A stretch of 64,000 nt of DNA from Incurvaria masculella (Eukaryota > Arthropoda > Insecta > Lepidoptera > Incurvariidae): contig OX335651.1 of the NCBI GenBank assembly GCA_946894095.1, forward strand, positions 18,870,501-18,934,500, read 5' to 3'. The notes under the pieces were generated by a model. It was not told the DNA's origin. It did not search any database and saw only the letters and a list, made by a program, of their open reading frames with translations. The position numbers were made by a program, and so were the translations under genes. Position 1 is the first letter of the stretch. Every line of letters starts with the position of its first letter. Positions 22,801 to 37,800 of the stretch are shown here, piece after piece.

Positions 22801-25800
22801 TACATCGCGTGCGCTTCGAAAACTATTCACGATAGAACAAAATGATGTAGTACAATTTTATAGAACACATTATTATCTACAAAAAATGTCGCGACAGCAT
22901 ACATCTAACTATTATAGTTATGTCACAATAAGTGTGCATTTATTTTAAAAGAAAAATTTACCGAAGAAAAAGAAGAAAAAGAGAAAAGGCTCTTTATTTG
23001 TACCTAGATATGAATCCTTATCAAAATAAATAAATTATTATTTAAGACTGTTTCAATACCTTTAAATTACTTTTTGAATTATTCGATTCCGACATTTCAT
23101 TCGTAAGATATCATGAGTTTAAAAATTAGAAAAAACTACCCTTTGACAAACTATGCGTTTTAGAATTTGTAGGCGTCACTCAGAGATACGGGAGGGGAGT
23201 CAGTCGGCTCCCTACGAAGCAGCCGTGTACGGAATTTAAGAAATTGTCGCTTGATAATATTTTGTCGCTTGATGATAATTAGTTTAGTAGGTAACTAAAC
23301 GCATTCAAAAAGTTCTTTTCAGAACTAGACCCATTAATATATGTTGTACATTTAGTTATCCTAATAAATAAGTGACTTAAATAGTTTTTATGATTTTCGA
23401 TTAAATACTTTTTAGTTGTAGGTTATAGTAGTAGATGTATGTAGCTAATAACAGTTAAACATGTTTGAAAAATGTTACGGCTTTTCACGCGGCAGGAAGA
23501 TACCCTCTCCAAAGACATTCTCAAAAGCCGTAACATTTTTTAAACATGTCTAACGACCGCGGTAATCTCAAAAGTATCATAATAACAGTTAAGCTAATTA
23601 TTTAGTGAAAAATAAAACAACATCAAATAATGTTTACTCCCTGGCTTTAACTCAATAAATTATTTATTTAATGGCATTGTTTTGTGGTTATGACCTTTTT
23701 AAAATAATTAATAGTATGAAAATACATAAAAGTAAAAAATACAAAAAAGAAAAAAAATACAAAAAAAATATATTCACAAAATTTGTTATTTTTATTTCAA
23801 ATATTTCAATGTAGGTTTATGCTCTTTTTTTAGGAACTGTACGTAATAAGGGGTTTATTTGTGTATCATTGTGTCAATTAGTATCATGTATTTTTAAAAA
23901 ATGACTATTTATATTGTAATAATTGTATATTGCTCAAGTAATGTTCTGTAATATAGTTTTAATTTAAAAATATTAATCAAACATTTAAATTCTATATTGA
24001 AATCTTTGACGAAGGCTATTTTTTGCTCGAACTTTTATAACTAACTGAACTAAGTCTACACATATCATGTATTTTCTTTTGACGTATCCAAGTGTGCATA
24101 GTCACCATAAGGAAAAAAGAAATAAATAAATAAATAAAAATATAATTTTTTCAATTATATTATGCCCGTGCAAAGCCGGGACGGGCTGCTAGTAGTTTAT
24201 ATATGCCATTTTGTTCCTTGGCTTTTTGCCGTTTTGTAGGTGTTTTTATGTCACTGGACATGGATGGCTTATACCAAACTGACCCTCAGATATTATCCTA
24301 ACCACACCACATGGCAACTAGGTGCCATGCCAGGACCTTCCTTATATTGCTCGGCTGCATTGAACTGGATGGAAAACACGGACAATTTGCATTGCCGCTT
24401 CGACCATTGTTCAGGTAGTGACATGATCCTGTTGCTGCAGACATTTTGGGACTTTGTTAAAAAAAAGCCACAAGTAGTTTACGCATTCCTCCCTTGATGT
24501 TAGCCTGACACTGCCTAAAGAATTTTGAAGAGACCGAAATAGGTGGAAATCTGAAGGTGCAAGGTGCAGGGGCTAGATGGCGGATGCATCAACACCTCCC
24601 AGTCAAACTGTCTTAATTTTTGCTGAATGGCTAAATATGTGTTTTCTAGCGTTATCGTGATAAAAAACCACACCCTATGACGCGAACCCCCAATATTTTG
24701 GGTTTATTTATATTTTATCTCAGCGTCGGTTATGAATAAACTCCGGTTGAAAAATCGAAATATCAAAGTTTAGACTATTATTTAGTTTATGACCGTAAAA
24801 ATGTTGTAATGAGTTGCTTATATACTTTAAAAAAAAGGTGTTGTAAACACCTATTTACTAGTTTTTACGAGGTTTTCAAGCCAGCGCTTGGAAACTATAA
24901 ATGATTGAACTATAAATTATTTTTTTTGTGGTACAAGATCACATATTTATCCAGTGAATAAGTGTGAAACATATGTAAACTCACTTTAGAATGTAGACTT
25001 TACAGGTCAAAACCCTAAATTTCGCTTCGTCACGTTCGGTTTCAACGCGCGTAAAACAATGAACCCTAACGCAAACTCAGGGCTTCCGGAGATCACCATT
25101 ATCGTTTTTTTGCTAAACGCTGGAGTCAGTTCGAGCTTTAATCTCATCAGTTGTTGGCAGTAGAGATCAGAATCGATGGTTCTGCCCGGCGGTAAAAGCT
25201 CATAATGACATGGTTCATTATGAGCACTGTCAACGGAAAGAACAAATTGTGAAGAGAATTGAGAAGGGTATGTTAAAGTTGTTAGGCTATGTTAAATCAA
25301 TGAGTGACAAAATAATGACCAAACCAATTCATAGAGTGGAATTGTGCCCGGACAGACTTGCAGGGCGTACAACGACGAGATTGACGAAGTAATTCGAACA
25401 TGTCTTCCTCTCTGGGAAATAGCGTAATGGTATGTTAGTATGTTATCACAAAATCTGATGTGACGGCGTAACTTGGGCAATAACTGGATCTTGTTCTAGT
25501 GCACCACTCCAACAGCATGGGTGCTGCTGCTATTACACACACACACACACATACAGAAACAATACTATGAGATCGAAGTCAGCCTCGGTAGCTAAGTGGC
25601 GTGACGCCTTGCGATTCGATTAGTTTGGTGAAGCAACTCTGAGCGCGGTTGGGTTCTTGATGGGTGAACGTTTTCAATCGTTCAGGCTGGCCGTGGTTCG
25701 GATTTCGCGTAAAACTGTAGGTCCCCTTCCTTACTTACCACATAGGTGGTAGGGTCCCGCCCGAATTGGTACCATTGCATTGAGTGAACGATGGTTGAAG

Positions 25801-28800
25801 GGGCAATGAAATTTGTTGCAATTGATGCAGTCTATGTTTGCGTAAAACAACTTACAGAATGTTTTCACTATCTCCTCAAAACATTGGATCCATAAAGGCA
25901 ACAATGACTTGGAATTAAGCTCTACACACGGAAAATATTTAAATGGACGCCGGCTGCATAGAGAAAATATTTAAATGTATGCAGACCTTCGGCGCCACAA
26001 TAACGGGTACGAGTCTTTTAACAAATTACACATTCATTGGTATAGCCCGATTGGTTGAATCGCCATTTCCCAAAGAAGACTTAGAAATAAAGCGCTTTTT
26101 TGGTCAGGCAAAATGGACAAAAGGTGCATTTTTCTTTTTAGTGACTAAGACGATAGTCAAGGATTTTATTACAATCCCGAAGCTATTTCTAGAATCAATA
26201 ATATTTTTGGTGACTAGAAAAAATTAGGTTGATATCAACTATTTTTTTTATTCTAACTGCTATGATGCATTTGAAGTCTAAAGAACTACAACCCAATGAA
26301 GGATGAATATAAAAATTGTCTACATACTCATATTTTATTAACCTGTTTTATAGTAGGTTAATTGTAAAATGTATTTTAATTCATATTCAGCGCGTTCGGC
26401 ACATGAACAGATTTTTTTTTTCGGGGCGAGCGTAAACGGACTGAGCATTTTCAAATTGTATTGGTTTAATTCCTACTATGTACCAGGCTTTCATTGTTAA
26501 TGTTTAGAATCATGTAAGTTATACCTATTTTTGGCCATATGGTGAATGATTTTAAGACATGTGGTATACCATTAAAAAAAGGGCATAAACTGGCGATGTT
26601 TTAAAAGAAAACGAAGCTCAATTACTTTTAGGTTTTTTAAATGAATCTATAAATGAAGATTCTGTCATATGTTTACTCGTTCTAAGTATAGGTTGTAAGT
26701 CATAAGTCATTTTCATGGTATTAACTTAATTATGTAATAACTTCAATGATATTTTTTCTATAACAAGGACATATTGTGAAATCAATAAAAAAAATCGTGC
26801 TTAAAAGCATAGCAAAAAAATTTAACTAGGGTTTAAAGCAGGGATTGTGATAATTTTCAAAAGAAAGAAAAAAAAACATATCTTGATACCGCGTGACATT
26901 TGACAAAAGGTGTCCATAGGTCATAATCATAATGATCCCACTTACCCACCAAAAAAATTGTCGGTCGATATGCCGAACATCTGTTTATCTAAAATGCTTG
27001 TCCAATTGGTCTTTGAAACTGTCCACTGTTGTGGAATCATTTCCTGTGGTAGTGTGTTCCACTCGGCTAGGATGAACGGATGCTTACATTGTTTCATCAA
27101 GCACACCACTGACGAGTTTACTGTTGTGTCATGCTGTGCTAGAGCCTTATGGTAGTTCCAAACGTCTCCAGCCTACACAAGTTTCTTCTTAATAACACAC
27201 AAAAAGTGTGTCCATTATGAATATTAAATATATGTTGGCGCCACGAGTTTCCGGTGGAAGTTGTGCGCTTGCCTGCGGACCAATCAGGAGAGAGCCGAGT
27301 GGGGTGCGGCCAATCAACGAGCGACACACGAGGGACAGGTAATGCGCCGGCGCGCGGCGCTGGAGTGAAGAAAGTCACGGCCATTACGTTTTCGAGCATC
27401 ATTACGGCTGTTTGGTCCACGCATTGTGCAGATCACATATATTAATAAACTGTCCTAATTGTATGTTTGACACGGTTATTTCTGTGCAGTTACATATGTC
27501 CATAGAAGCTTTACGTTTTGTGTTTCGTTTGTGAGAACTTTCCTTTTCCATCCACATTAGGAGCCCTGCTAAGGTGATTCCAAAAACTTCCTCAGCTTGC
27601 TATTTCTTCAACGAAATCTAGATGGAACATAGCATTAAGATAATTTTACTATGTAACATCTGTCTATTCCGTGGAATATAACTTTATTGCCAAACCATTG
27701 CTTGCTAACAAATTATGGTTGACAATAAGTATTTCCACCAAGTGTTTGGTACTGAGAAGTGTTTTAGCAAATATAATACATTTCTCAGAATAGTCTAGGT
27801 GTGAGGATTGAGCAGATGTTCATTTGGAAAATTTTGTTGATTACGATTAATAACGCTGACATGATTAATAATTTAACAACTATGCAGATAATGGCATTGT
27901 ACATAATGAGATTAAATCCCCCCTGTTCTCTGTTCTAAATTAAAGACAAGACGTAAAGACAACAGACCAACAAAGAGGTAACATTGTGATAGGCCCGATC
28001 TTGTCGCTTTTTTGGCTTATATTAATATTTTTTTGTATGCTTAATCGTGCGATCTCTAATCTAATCGACTATGAGCAGATGTGATATTAAATCATTATAA
28101 TTAAAATAATTTTTTTTTAGCTTGTATAATTAAAATAATTTTTTATGTCACAATGTTGTCGCGTTCTGTGATTATTGATTATTGAAAAACACAATTTTCA
28201 TATAAATAACATTTTCAATTTCGAGTTTGACACATAACTCTAATTATGATTATGATAAGTAACTACTATTACTACTGGCGGTGCTCCATAGTGATTTACA
28301 GAATGTTTTGCGTCAAATATTAAATTTACTACAATTTCATCAGATAAACAATTTACTCTTAAGAGAGTGAATAGACTATACAATAAGAACATGTTCTCAT
28401 GTGACGTCAATTTCCAGTTTTTATTCAGTATTTCTTAATTATTTCGGCAAAATAAGCTGACGGAAAAACACATGCACACTTGTAACCGGTATGCAGGTAT
28501 AATCAGCCTCAAAATTAAAGTATATGTAAGCATTTAAGAAGGATTTTTGTGGAAGACGGTTTTATGGTGTGCATTACAACAACAGACATTGGGTTGACCC
28601 TGCATTATTGATATGGAGTATGCGAAAACAACCTATTTGATTGAAATTAAATATGTAAGGAGTCCAAATTCACGAAGATACAATGTACTAGTATGCCAAT
28701 ATACCTACAATTTGGTTATTAAATTATGTAACCTTCAATTGTGCATAATCACCTTGAAAACGAAAGAAATATTATTGAATGTGTTTTGAAAATGCTGAGA

Positions 28801-31800
28801 GTTCATTTTTTGGTTTTTGTTTGAACGCGCTAATCTCTGGAACTACGAGGTGTAGTTAAAAACATATTTTTGCATTTGATAACCCAATTCTTGAGGAAAG
28901 ATATAGGTTTAAATTCACGCTACGACCCGCCACAATGCTAATGAGAAAACAAGACAGACATAGAAAACACATACGTATCTAGTTATTTACATGAATAAAT
29001 ATTCTGCTTACGTCTATAGAAATGAGAATAACAGTTACAATAACGGTCAAAATTTATTCAGATGTTAAACAACACTGATTATTTTTACATGACATCAACA
29101 AACTGTAGAACTGGATTCAACGATTGTGTATGAACATTCACTTAGTAGGATGTTCTAATGGATAGTCTACTGGATAGACTCGCACACACAAGGGTTCCGT
29201 ACCATCGTACAAGATTTAACACCAAAAAACCATGTAGGCCCTCTTTTAATTTTTATAATTTTTTAAGTTTACCTATTTGTTGCTATAGCGGCAAAATAGA
29301 TACATATTCTGTGAAAATTGCAGCTGCCTACCTATAACGGTTCATGAGATACAGACCTGTGACAGACGAACGGACGGACAGTGGAGTCTTAGTAATAGGG
29401 TTCCGTTGGCACCCTTTGGGTACGGAACCCTAAAAAACCAACAGCCATGTAAATTCATAATGAAGTTTAAAACAGGTTTTACGGTGTAAAACACGAATTA
29501 AACGCAGAATTTAACTCTGAATCGTGAATAAAGTATTACATTCACGAATGAATTATTGCCATGCCAGGACCTTCCCTTTATGAGGGACACTGAACTGGGA
29601 GGAAAACACGGACCCTTTTTCATTGCCATTTCAGCATTTCATTGCTTTGCCCATAGTTTCATCCAATGCGTTGGTACCGACACGGGTGGGCTTGACCCTA
29701 CCACCAATAGGATAATGGGACCTACAGTTTAACATGGGTTCCGAACTATGGAACAGCTCGCATTCGTAACTAAAAGCACTCATTCAACTCAGAAATGTGC
29801 AAGTGGTGCATGCCCGGGGCGAGGATTTGAACCCATAACCTCTTGCATGAAAGGTATGTTCTCTAGCCCCTACACCACGAGCTGTAACTAAACATGTAAT
29901 AAACAAGCTTAATATGTATATCTGCTGATGTCTTGAGAATTATAATACAGAAAAACACAATGAAAAAAATCCATACCTTTATATTAATCGATGATATTTT
30001 CAACAAGAAAGTATATTGTATTATACTGAAGTTTCCTGACTAGATTGTGATCCAATCCAGGTCATATTAAAATCTGTGACGTGTGCAAGATTGTGACAAA
30101 TAAGAAGAGAAATAAATACCTATGTAAAATGTACAAATAACTAATGCAGTAACTGTTTTCACTATTGGCCGCCGAAATCCAGTAGGCACTATGATTATTG
30201 AATACCTACATTCATATAACAATCACATTATATAGTATGTTATCTGTGTGAAAATATTGTTTTTGTCACCGTTCAGTCGGCACAATTCTACCACTTTCAA
30301 TATTGCCAAGTGCGCGTGACTTAGCAAAACAAACTCACGATGTTGTCCGATGTAAAATATGCTTGTACAGGTGCAGTTAACCTAGGAATAAGTCTCTGCG
30401 CAGTAATTATTTTTTTTCAAGCACAATTTGCGATCGTGATATGTATTTAGCTAGCATGGCGTTTTGTCGGACTGAATCAATTCCTGGATATTATATGAGT
30501 TCCATATACAAACTTTCATCCCATATTGCACCCTTTTCGAGTTTAATTTTCGCCACGAAATGTACCCTACGTCCTCCTCAAAGGTTTAGACTATCTTTCT
30601 ACCGAATTTCATCAAAATTGGTTTTGGCGGTTTAGGCGTAAAAACGCAACAGACAGAGTTATTTTCGCATGTATGGATGGCCACACCAGGCTTCGAAAAC
30701 ATAGTATCTGCCCCCTAGCGAGTAGATTCGACTGAACTAAAGAGAATTCATAGAAGGAGCACTTACTGGAGCCTCATTTTTGGTTACACAAACAAATCCC
30801 AGTGCAAGAGTACAACAGAAAAGTGGCTCATTGTGTGAAACACAGATTGCCAAGTTGCAGAAGAGAGAGAAAAAAAAGTATGAATGTCCATTTCTAAATC
30901 AACTAAAAAACAACTCATCAATCGATGTGAAACGATCCGCCATTTTGAATCAACAACAGCTCTGATTCTAAAGAGAGATCCGCCCTAGTTGTACTGTTAG
31001 TACAACTTTATTGCCACTCTTTTAGTTCAGTGCAAACTCTGTGCAGCATATACCTGGGTCAGAGGTCAGTTGAGTAAGGAAACTGAACCTGACACAAGGT
31101 CTTCATAGAATAATGTAATTAAATCGTTATATCAATGTATGTATAATCTTTAGTAGGAGGTATTGATTACGGGAGGGAACGATTTCCTTGCTAGTTCAAG
31201 TACAGCATTGCGGTATATTTAAAAAAATGTTCTTTTTACAGTTTACTTTCTAAAATTAACGTGTCCTTGCTTCACGGTCGATTCTTTATGCAAATTAAAT
31301 TCATTGGACAAAAATTATGTTTACGTTTATCGGAAACCCAACTGGCTATGCTAATACCGTAATTTCACGCCTCATACATATATTATATAATAATTAAGAA
31401 TTCCTACAGTCCCTCTTCTAATAAGGATAATTTCAAATTATGGATATAGCAGGTGGCGTAATTGATAGAGCACAATACCCACAAAAGGTATTTTTGCTGG
31501 TTTTTAGGGTTCCGTACCCAAAGGGTGAAAACGGAACCCTATTACTAAGCCTCCGCTGTCCGTCCGTCCGTCTGTCACAGGGTTGTATCTCATGAACCGT
31601 AACAGGTAGGCAGCTGAAATTTTCACGGAGTGTGTATTTATTTTGCCGCTATAACAACAAATAGGTAAAATAAAAAAATATTAAAATTAAAGATTCATAC
31701 AAAAAACGTGATTTTTTGTGTTAAATCTTGTACGATGGTACGGAACCCTTCGTATGTTAATCCGACTCGCACATAACGGTTTTTTTTTATTCTACGTACG

Positions 31801-34800
31801 TATCACATTCATATAAAATTACTGTGAACATTATAAGTAGGTACAGAACATTTTGCATCGTTGAGGAAGCCAATTACAAAGATGATTTAAGTACAATTTA
31901 TTATGTTTTTCATAGGTTTTTGTAAGAATCTCATTAACTAGGGTTCCGAGGAAAGATTGCCGTGAATGATACATACCTAATAAGCATACTTCGAAATGAT
32001 ATGCAGTAGATAAGTGAGATATGTAACTAATGGGAGAGCAGAATTTTGGATTAATAATTGCTCGAGCGGTGGAAAGAAAACAGGTAACCATGGGAACCTC
32101 AAAAACAGCATCACTATTTATGAATTGAGGAGTTACACGGGTCATAGAGACTGACCGAGAGGTCGATATTACAAGGGTTCCTCGGAAAATCGGATTCCCG
32201 AAAACATCCAAAAATACGTTCAATAATTCGAAAATAGTAAAAGCGAACCATAATCGCAAAGTAACGCAAGGTTAACGGGAACAGTAATTCTATGCCGCAG
32301 CATGGCAACACTGGCTATGGTGGCCATTTCTCACTAATAGTTACAGGTGATGGGATGGGGTGGGGCTGTGAAATGTCAACAGTCACAGTGAGGTTTATTT
32401 TTTGTTCCGTCCAAAGAAAATGCAGCATCGGCGTGACTAAGCTAAAACTTATAGTTGTTATCTTTGCACAAAACTAGAGACTCTGATTCCGTTTATGTGG
32501 TTAACATTTTTTTTATTATGATCATATATCGAAAATAGAAGTGAAATCGACATTGCTTATCGCACAACATTTGCGACACACAATCCGATTGTATGTCAAC
32601 GAAGAGGGTTCAAGAACAGAATGTTCTTGAAAGTTTAATACAACAGCCAATCGTATATTTTTAGGGTTCCGTACCCAAAGGGTGAAAACGGAACCCTATT
32701 ACTAAGCCTCCGCTGTCCGTGCGTCCGTCCTTCCGTCTGTCAAACGGCTGTATCTTATTAAAAAATATAACGATTAAATAATAATACGTGTAAATAATAA
32801 ATAAAATAAACGTGATTTTTTTATGTTAAATCTTGTACAATGGTACGGAAGCCTTCGTGTGCGGGTCCGACTCCCACTTGGCTGGTTTTTGGCTGTGATT
32901 TGAATCTAATACAGTCGTAAAACCGTTTATTAAGTAGGAGCTGGAATCCGGCAACAAATACCTTAGTCGCTCATTACGACATGCACGGGAATAAATGCAG
33001 TGGGAGCACGTGAAGTGCAGGAACCCAAACAGCAACATGGGTGAAAAATCGGTCAAGCGTGAACGTGTTCACATGCCTAGTGTCCGGTCGCTGCTGGGCA
33101 TAGAAGAAAGTTGCCCTCGCCTGATGATTTATTAGCATTTTCTCAAAAAGAATGACGTTTTGAACAAAAGTAATTACTTAGTGCACAACTACATAAGTGT
33201 ACCGCGTAGTGCATTAGTAATATAGTAATATAGGAATACTCATGTCCTTTCACTTCTCTACAGCATCCTTAATGATCCCAATGCTCCCTCGTACCTTCGT
33301 GATCGGTTTTCATATCTTTGCTCACATGGTCTCCCACTTAGATCGACCAGCTCTTCGGTACTGGCCATTCCCTCGCACACATCCTCCACGTATTCAGACT
33401 CCTTTACAGTGCACGCTGCGAGGCAGTGGAATCAGCTACCTCCCCATTTACGAAATTCCCCCTCTATCTATGTTTTTAAAAAAGATCTCAAAGCTTATTT
33501 TCTGTATTTATGATTTCTTTAATTTTTTCCCTCATACTTCTTTAAGTTGGTCAGTATTAATTTTTATTTTTTATTTCTTTTGCCAATATATTTTTTTTCT
33601 TTTAAATTTATTGTATTAAGTATCATCCTTTATTTGTTTTTATAATATATATATATGTAGTATTTAGTATTGATTTATTGATATTTATGTAGTTATATTT
33701 AAGTTTAAGTATAATGTGTATTTGTTGTATATTGTGTAGGAATTATGTTTCCTCTAAAGCTATTTCTCCATAGTTACTACTCGCACTACTGCTCACGATA
33801 CCCAAAGGTAGACTGGTAGAAAATGCCTCCGGCATTAAGTTGTACCTTTAGCCCGAGTTTTTTTGAGTGCAATAAACTTATATAAATAAATAAATAAATA
33901 ATATATTTCAGGATCAATCATTAATAGGAGATCAATTTTTCGCTTCTTAACTATGGGACTCTTAAAAGATTACATGTTGTGGTGTATGATACATGTTAAG
34001 GTGACTTCGATCTCGCGACATTGAGAATATTGATGTGAAGGTTGCGTACGCGCAGCAAAAACGAATGCTGTCTCACCAACTATTTAACCGGCACACTTAT
34101 TTAAGTGCAGCGTGTTAAGTTTGCCCTCGATTCGCAGATGTTTAACAAAATATACAAAACATAACTACTAAACTAACTAAAGGTAATTGGATAACATTTT
34201 TTTTGCATCAACACTCACGCATCTGACGCTCCGGTTTTCGGTTGGCCAATGCCACATCCATTTTCGTGGTACAATACACATGAAAACATACAGACATAGA
34301 TTTCTAGAATACCTTTTCGAGTTCAACATTTCAAAAACCTAATAAAACATTAAGAGCATGGAAACAGTTATCGCTCGTAGTATGGGAAATGAATAGGGTA
34401 ACGTCTCTCTTAATAGAGCCCTTGAATCGGCGATATCTGCATATTTCGTTATATTATTACATAAATATGAAATAACATGAGGTGTAGGTAAGAAGCGATG
34501 GTTAGATAGGTACGCGTTTAATCTGATGATACCCAATCGATGAATATGGCAGTTTGACAATATTTTAGCTTTATCAGGAAACACTTTAGATTAGTTGGCA
34601 CATGCGGCCAACAAGTGAGCTTAGCTTGCGCAATGGATACATTTTACATGCACACATTATTTTTCATGTCACCATAAACTGATGGCTGGCTTCATTATCA
34701 TTAGCCTAACATACTGCATTTACAAAGGATGATAGTAAAATTGTTTATTGTACACCTTTTAACAATGGTTACGACAGACGGCTTAATGCCGAAGGGCATT

Positions 34801-37800
34801 CTTTACCTACCAACCTTTGGGATGTAGAGAGAGCTGCATGGCGGCAGGGAGAAAGAATTTAGAGCGTTTTAAATGTGGCCATGCTCGTAAAGGAAAGTTC
34901 CTGGCATGGCACCTAATTCCTTCGGGAATGTGGTGTATTGGGCTAATATGCTAATATGGATGTGTAATTTTAGCCATCCATGTCAGGTTCCATAAAAAAA
35001 CTCATTGGAAAACTTGAGATACAAAAAGCCGATATAGAGTTGACTATTTGTATCCAAAATTAATTAATCCACATACAATATATCCCGTCTTAATATATTT
35101 GTTATTATTAGTATAATTGCAAAATTCAAAAATCAAAACTTTTTGCCTGCTGTTTGACTAACTGACATTCCGTTTTGGACTTTTAAATGATTACACGGCT
35201 TGAAGCGTATACAAGCGTCCCATATCAGATTGCACGCTCAAAGCTGTAAGCATTTACAAACGATTCGGACCGTTTGTGTACGCGCTCATGGAAACAAAAC
35301 AACAAACATGGAACAAATGACGTAAATTGTTGCAGTTCACCTCAAATTTGAATCTAATTATTTACCCAAAGCTGAACTTAAATTTTCAACTGAGGGACGT
35401 TCAATGATTCGTGAAAAAATACGGTGGAAAGACGATAGACTACGCTTTAGAAATGAATAAAAATGACACTGACAGTTGCAGACACAGCGCCCTACCTCCA
35501 AAGCGTGAGCACTGTGTACAGAATTGCGTGACGCAGGGATGACATCGTACCGTTCACGGGACGCTATTTTGAGGGCTGTAAGCGCTTATCAGACCAGTTG
35601 TGAACGCGCTTTCGGTAACGATGCTTCAAATTGGACCGCGAGTTGAACCTTAGCTAATTATGGAAAAAAATAAAACTAAGAACTTTAAGCAAAATGTTTT
35701 ACCTTATACCAAAACACGACTTTGGGATGCCGATACCATCCCGGGTTGGGGTTGATACGGTTTCAGTCTTAGAAACAACCAAACAAGCATTATGCAACCG
35801 TATACTCCCAACAGTGAGTTAATGCGGCCAGAATCTATATTAAGACAAGCGTTACAATTCAGCTAAGAATTAACCTTGGCCTTCACAGGCCAGTGACAAT
35901 GTTCTGTTGCAATATGTTAATGTGGTTCTCTGCACTCACTGGAAGACCTTCTCTTCAGGAATTGTCTGAACTTTTACTCTGTGTTCATTTGAAGGTTTTT
36001 CATGGTGATTACTATTGATTTCATATAGTATTTTATTTTATGTAACTGGAAATGGATATCTAATACCAACTGTCATAACCTTCCGAATATTGCGTGACTA
36101 CATCGAAATGGATGGAAAACATGGACCATTTTCATTGCCACTTTCGAACAACAGTTATTAAATGCGATGGTACCAACCCGGGCGGGATAAAACGTTTACC
36201 CTAGCTCTTACCGGGCTTTTGCGACATGAATGGGAAGAAATGCAGTTGGCCAAATTGTATTCTTTCTACGTGCTGGAACCCACACAGCACAAAATTGCTT
36301 GGTTCAATTGCATTGGATGAAAGACTGTCGAAGAGGCAATGAAAATATGGCCGTGTTACCTATTCAGTTTAATGTAACCATGCTAATATGAAGGAAAAGT
36401 AATTGCACCTAATACCTTCGAGAAAGCGGTGTGTTGGGCTAATATCATACCCACACCTGGTATTAGTAATCTATGTCCAAACTCATGACAAAAATAATAG
36501 TTTCGTTTTATTCGTCTTAAATGTAAATTATGGAAAGAAAGAAAAAGTTTATTATTAAAAAGAACCCCGTATTAAAGTTAGTCCCGCCCACTTTGAATAC
36601 TACTGTAATTTTTTAACCATTTGTTTTTTATATTGCACAATGTCTAAAACAGGGTTTCTTAACTATTTTAACTATGGACCCCTTGCGAAATTAAAAAAAT
36701 ATGTAATTAATTAAAGGGAAATATAAGGAATTTTGAAAAAAAAACGACACGTTCGTTTTATTACCAAAGCGAAGGTAAAGAGGCCTATTCTTTTTTAGAT
36801 CAATTACGCACATTATACTCATAACGTCATCATATCAAACATCGACGCCCAGCACTTACGCCACGGACCCCCAGAATTCATGCCACTGACCCCCCAAGGG
36901 GGTCTATGGACCCCGACTTAAGAAACCCTGTTCTAAAAGGAAGATTTATTATTAATATTAGCAAACAACCCAGTTTAACCGATTTCGAGGACGTAATATG
37001 TCAAAAATCCAACACCACCCACCTCATATCGGGCGAGAAGTCGACGGAGCACGCGTACCCGGCGACCATGTGCCCCGTGAATGTCTTCTTGCGGTTCATC
37101 TTGAACCGGTTGAGCGCGCTGAACACAACGACCTTGTTGTCCATGGACTGGCACGCGAGCCACTTGCCGTTGGGCGACGGCGTCACCGCCGGCAGGGAGT
37201 GCATCGAGGGGTCCGCTATGTACTTCATGTCGACGGGGATGTCCCTGTGGGGACAGACGGATGGAATTATAGTGGTAGCTGTGACTCAATGACGCTGAAT
37301 GGTGGGGTTAATCTGGAAACTTAAGAATCTGGAGACCCATAGTGGAATACTTAGACTGAGATGAATAGTCGTAACTGAAATTAACTAACTAACAAAAGGT
37401 AGCCCTTTTTTATGGACAAAATGTCCCTTATGATTTAATGTCACAATTTTTTTAGTTATTAATAGTTCCAGTTGCGACGTACACTTCCTTAAACATAGAA
37501 TGACAGCTATTCACGTGAATCTTCTCACACAAGACCCCCTAGTTTTTGAGTGAGATAGCATAGACTGACATTGATGACGCCATCCGAAATCGGCGGGAAA
37601 TTGATTCACTTTCATCTGTGAAATGAACTCATATTGACTTCTTTGAGTATAGGGGACTGGACCTCTCATGGACTAATCAACTCAGTGAGTCAGTGAGTCA
37701 GTCAGTCAGCGTGTTTGCGTCCACTGCTTGACATACGCCTCTCCAATTTTTCTATAGTCACTGCTTTCCGCTGACGCACTTGATGTCGTAGTCCCACCTG

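Noticed and set aside
25943..26227. 94-codon frame with ATG in CDC40 intron 10
   Set aside because: No recognisable domain, AT-rich, no promoter or splice support; kept only as a note in the gap description.
31831..32259. 142-codon open frame on the minus strand in CDC40 intron 10
   Set aside because: No family signature, no splice sites or promoter, and the segment contains mirrored repeat-like pieces (gggttccgagg and ggttcctcgg).
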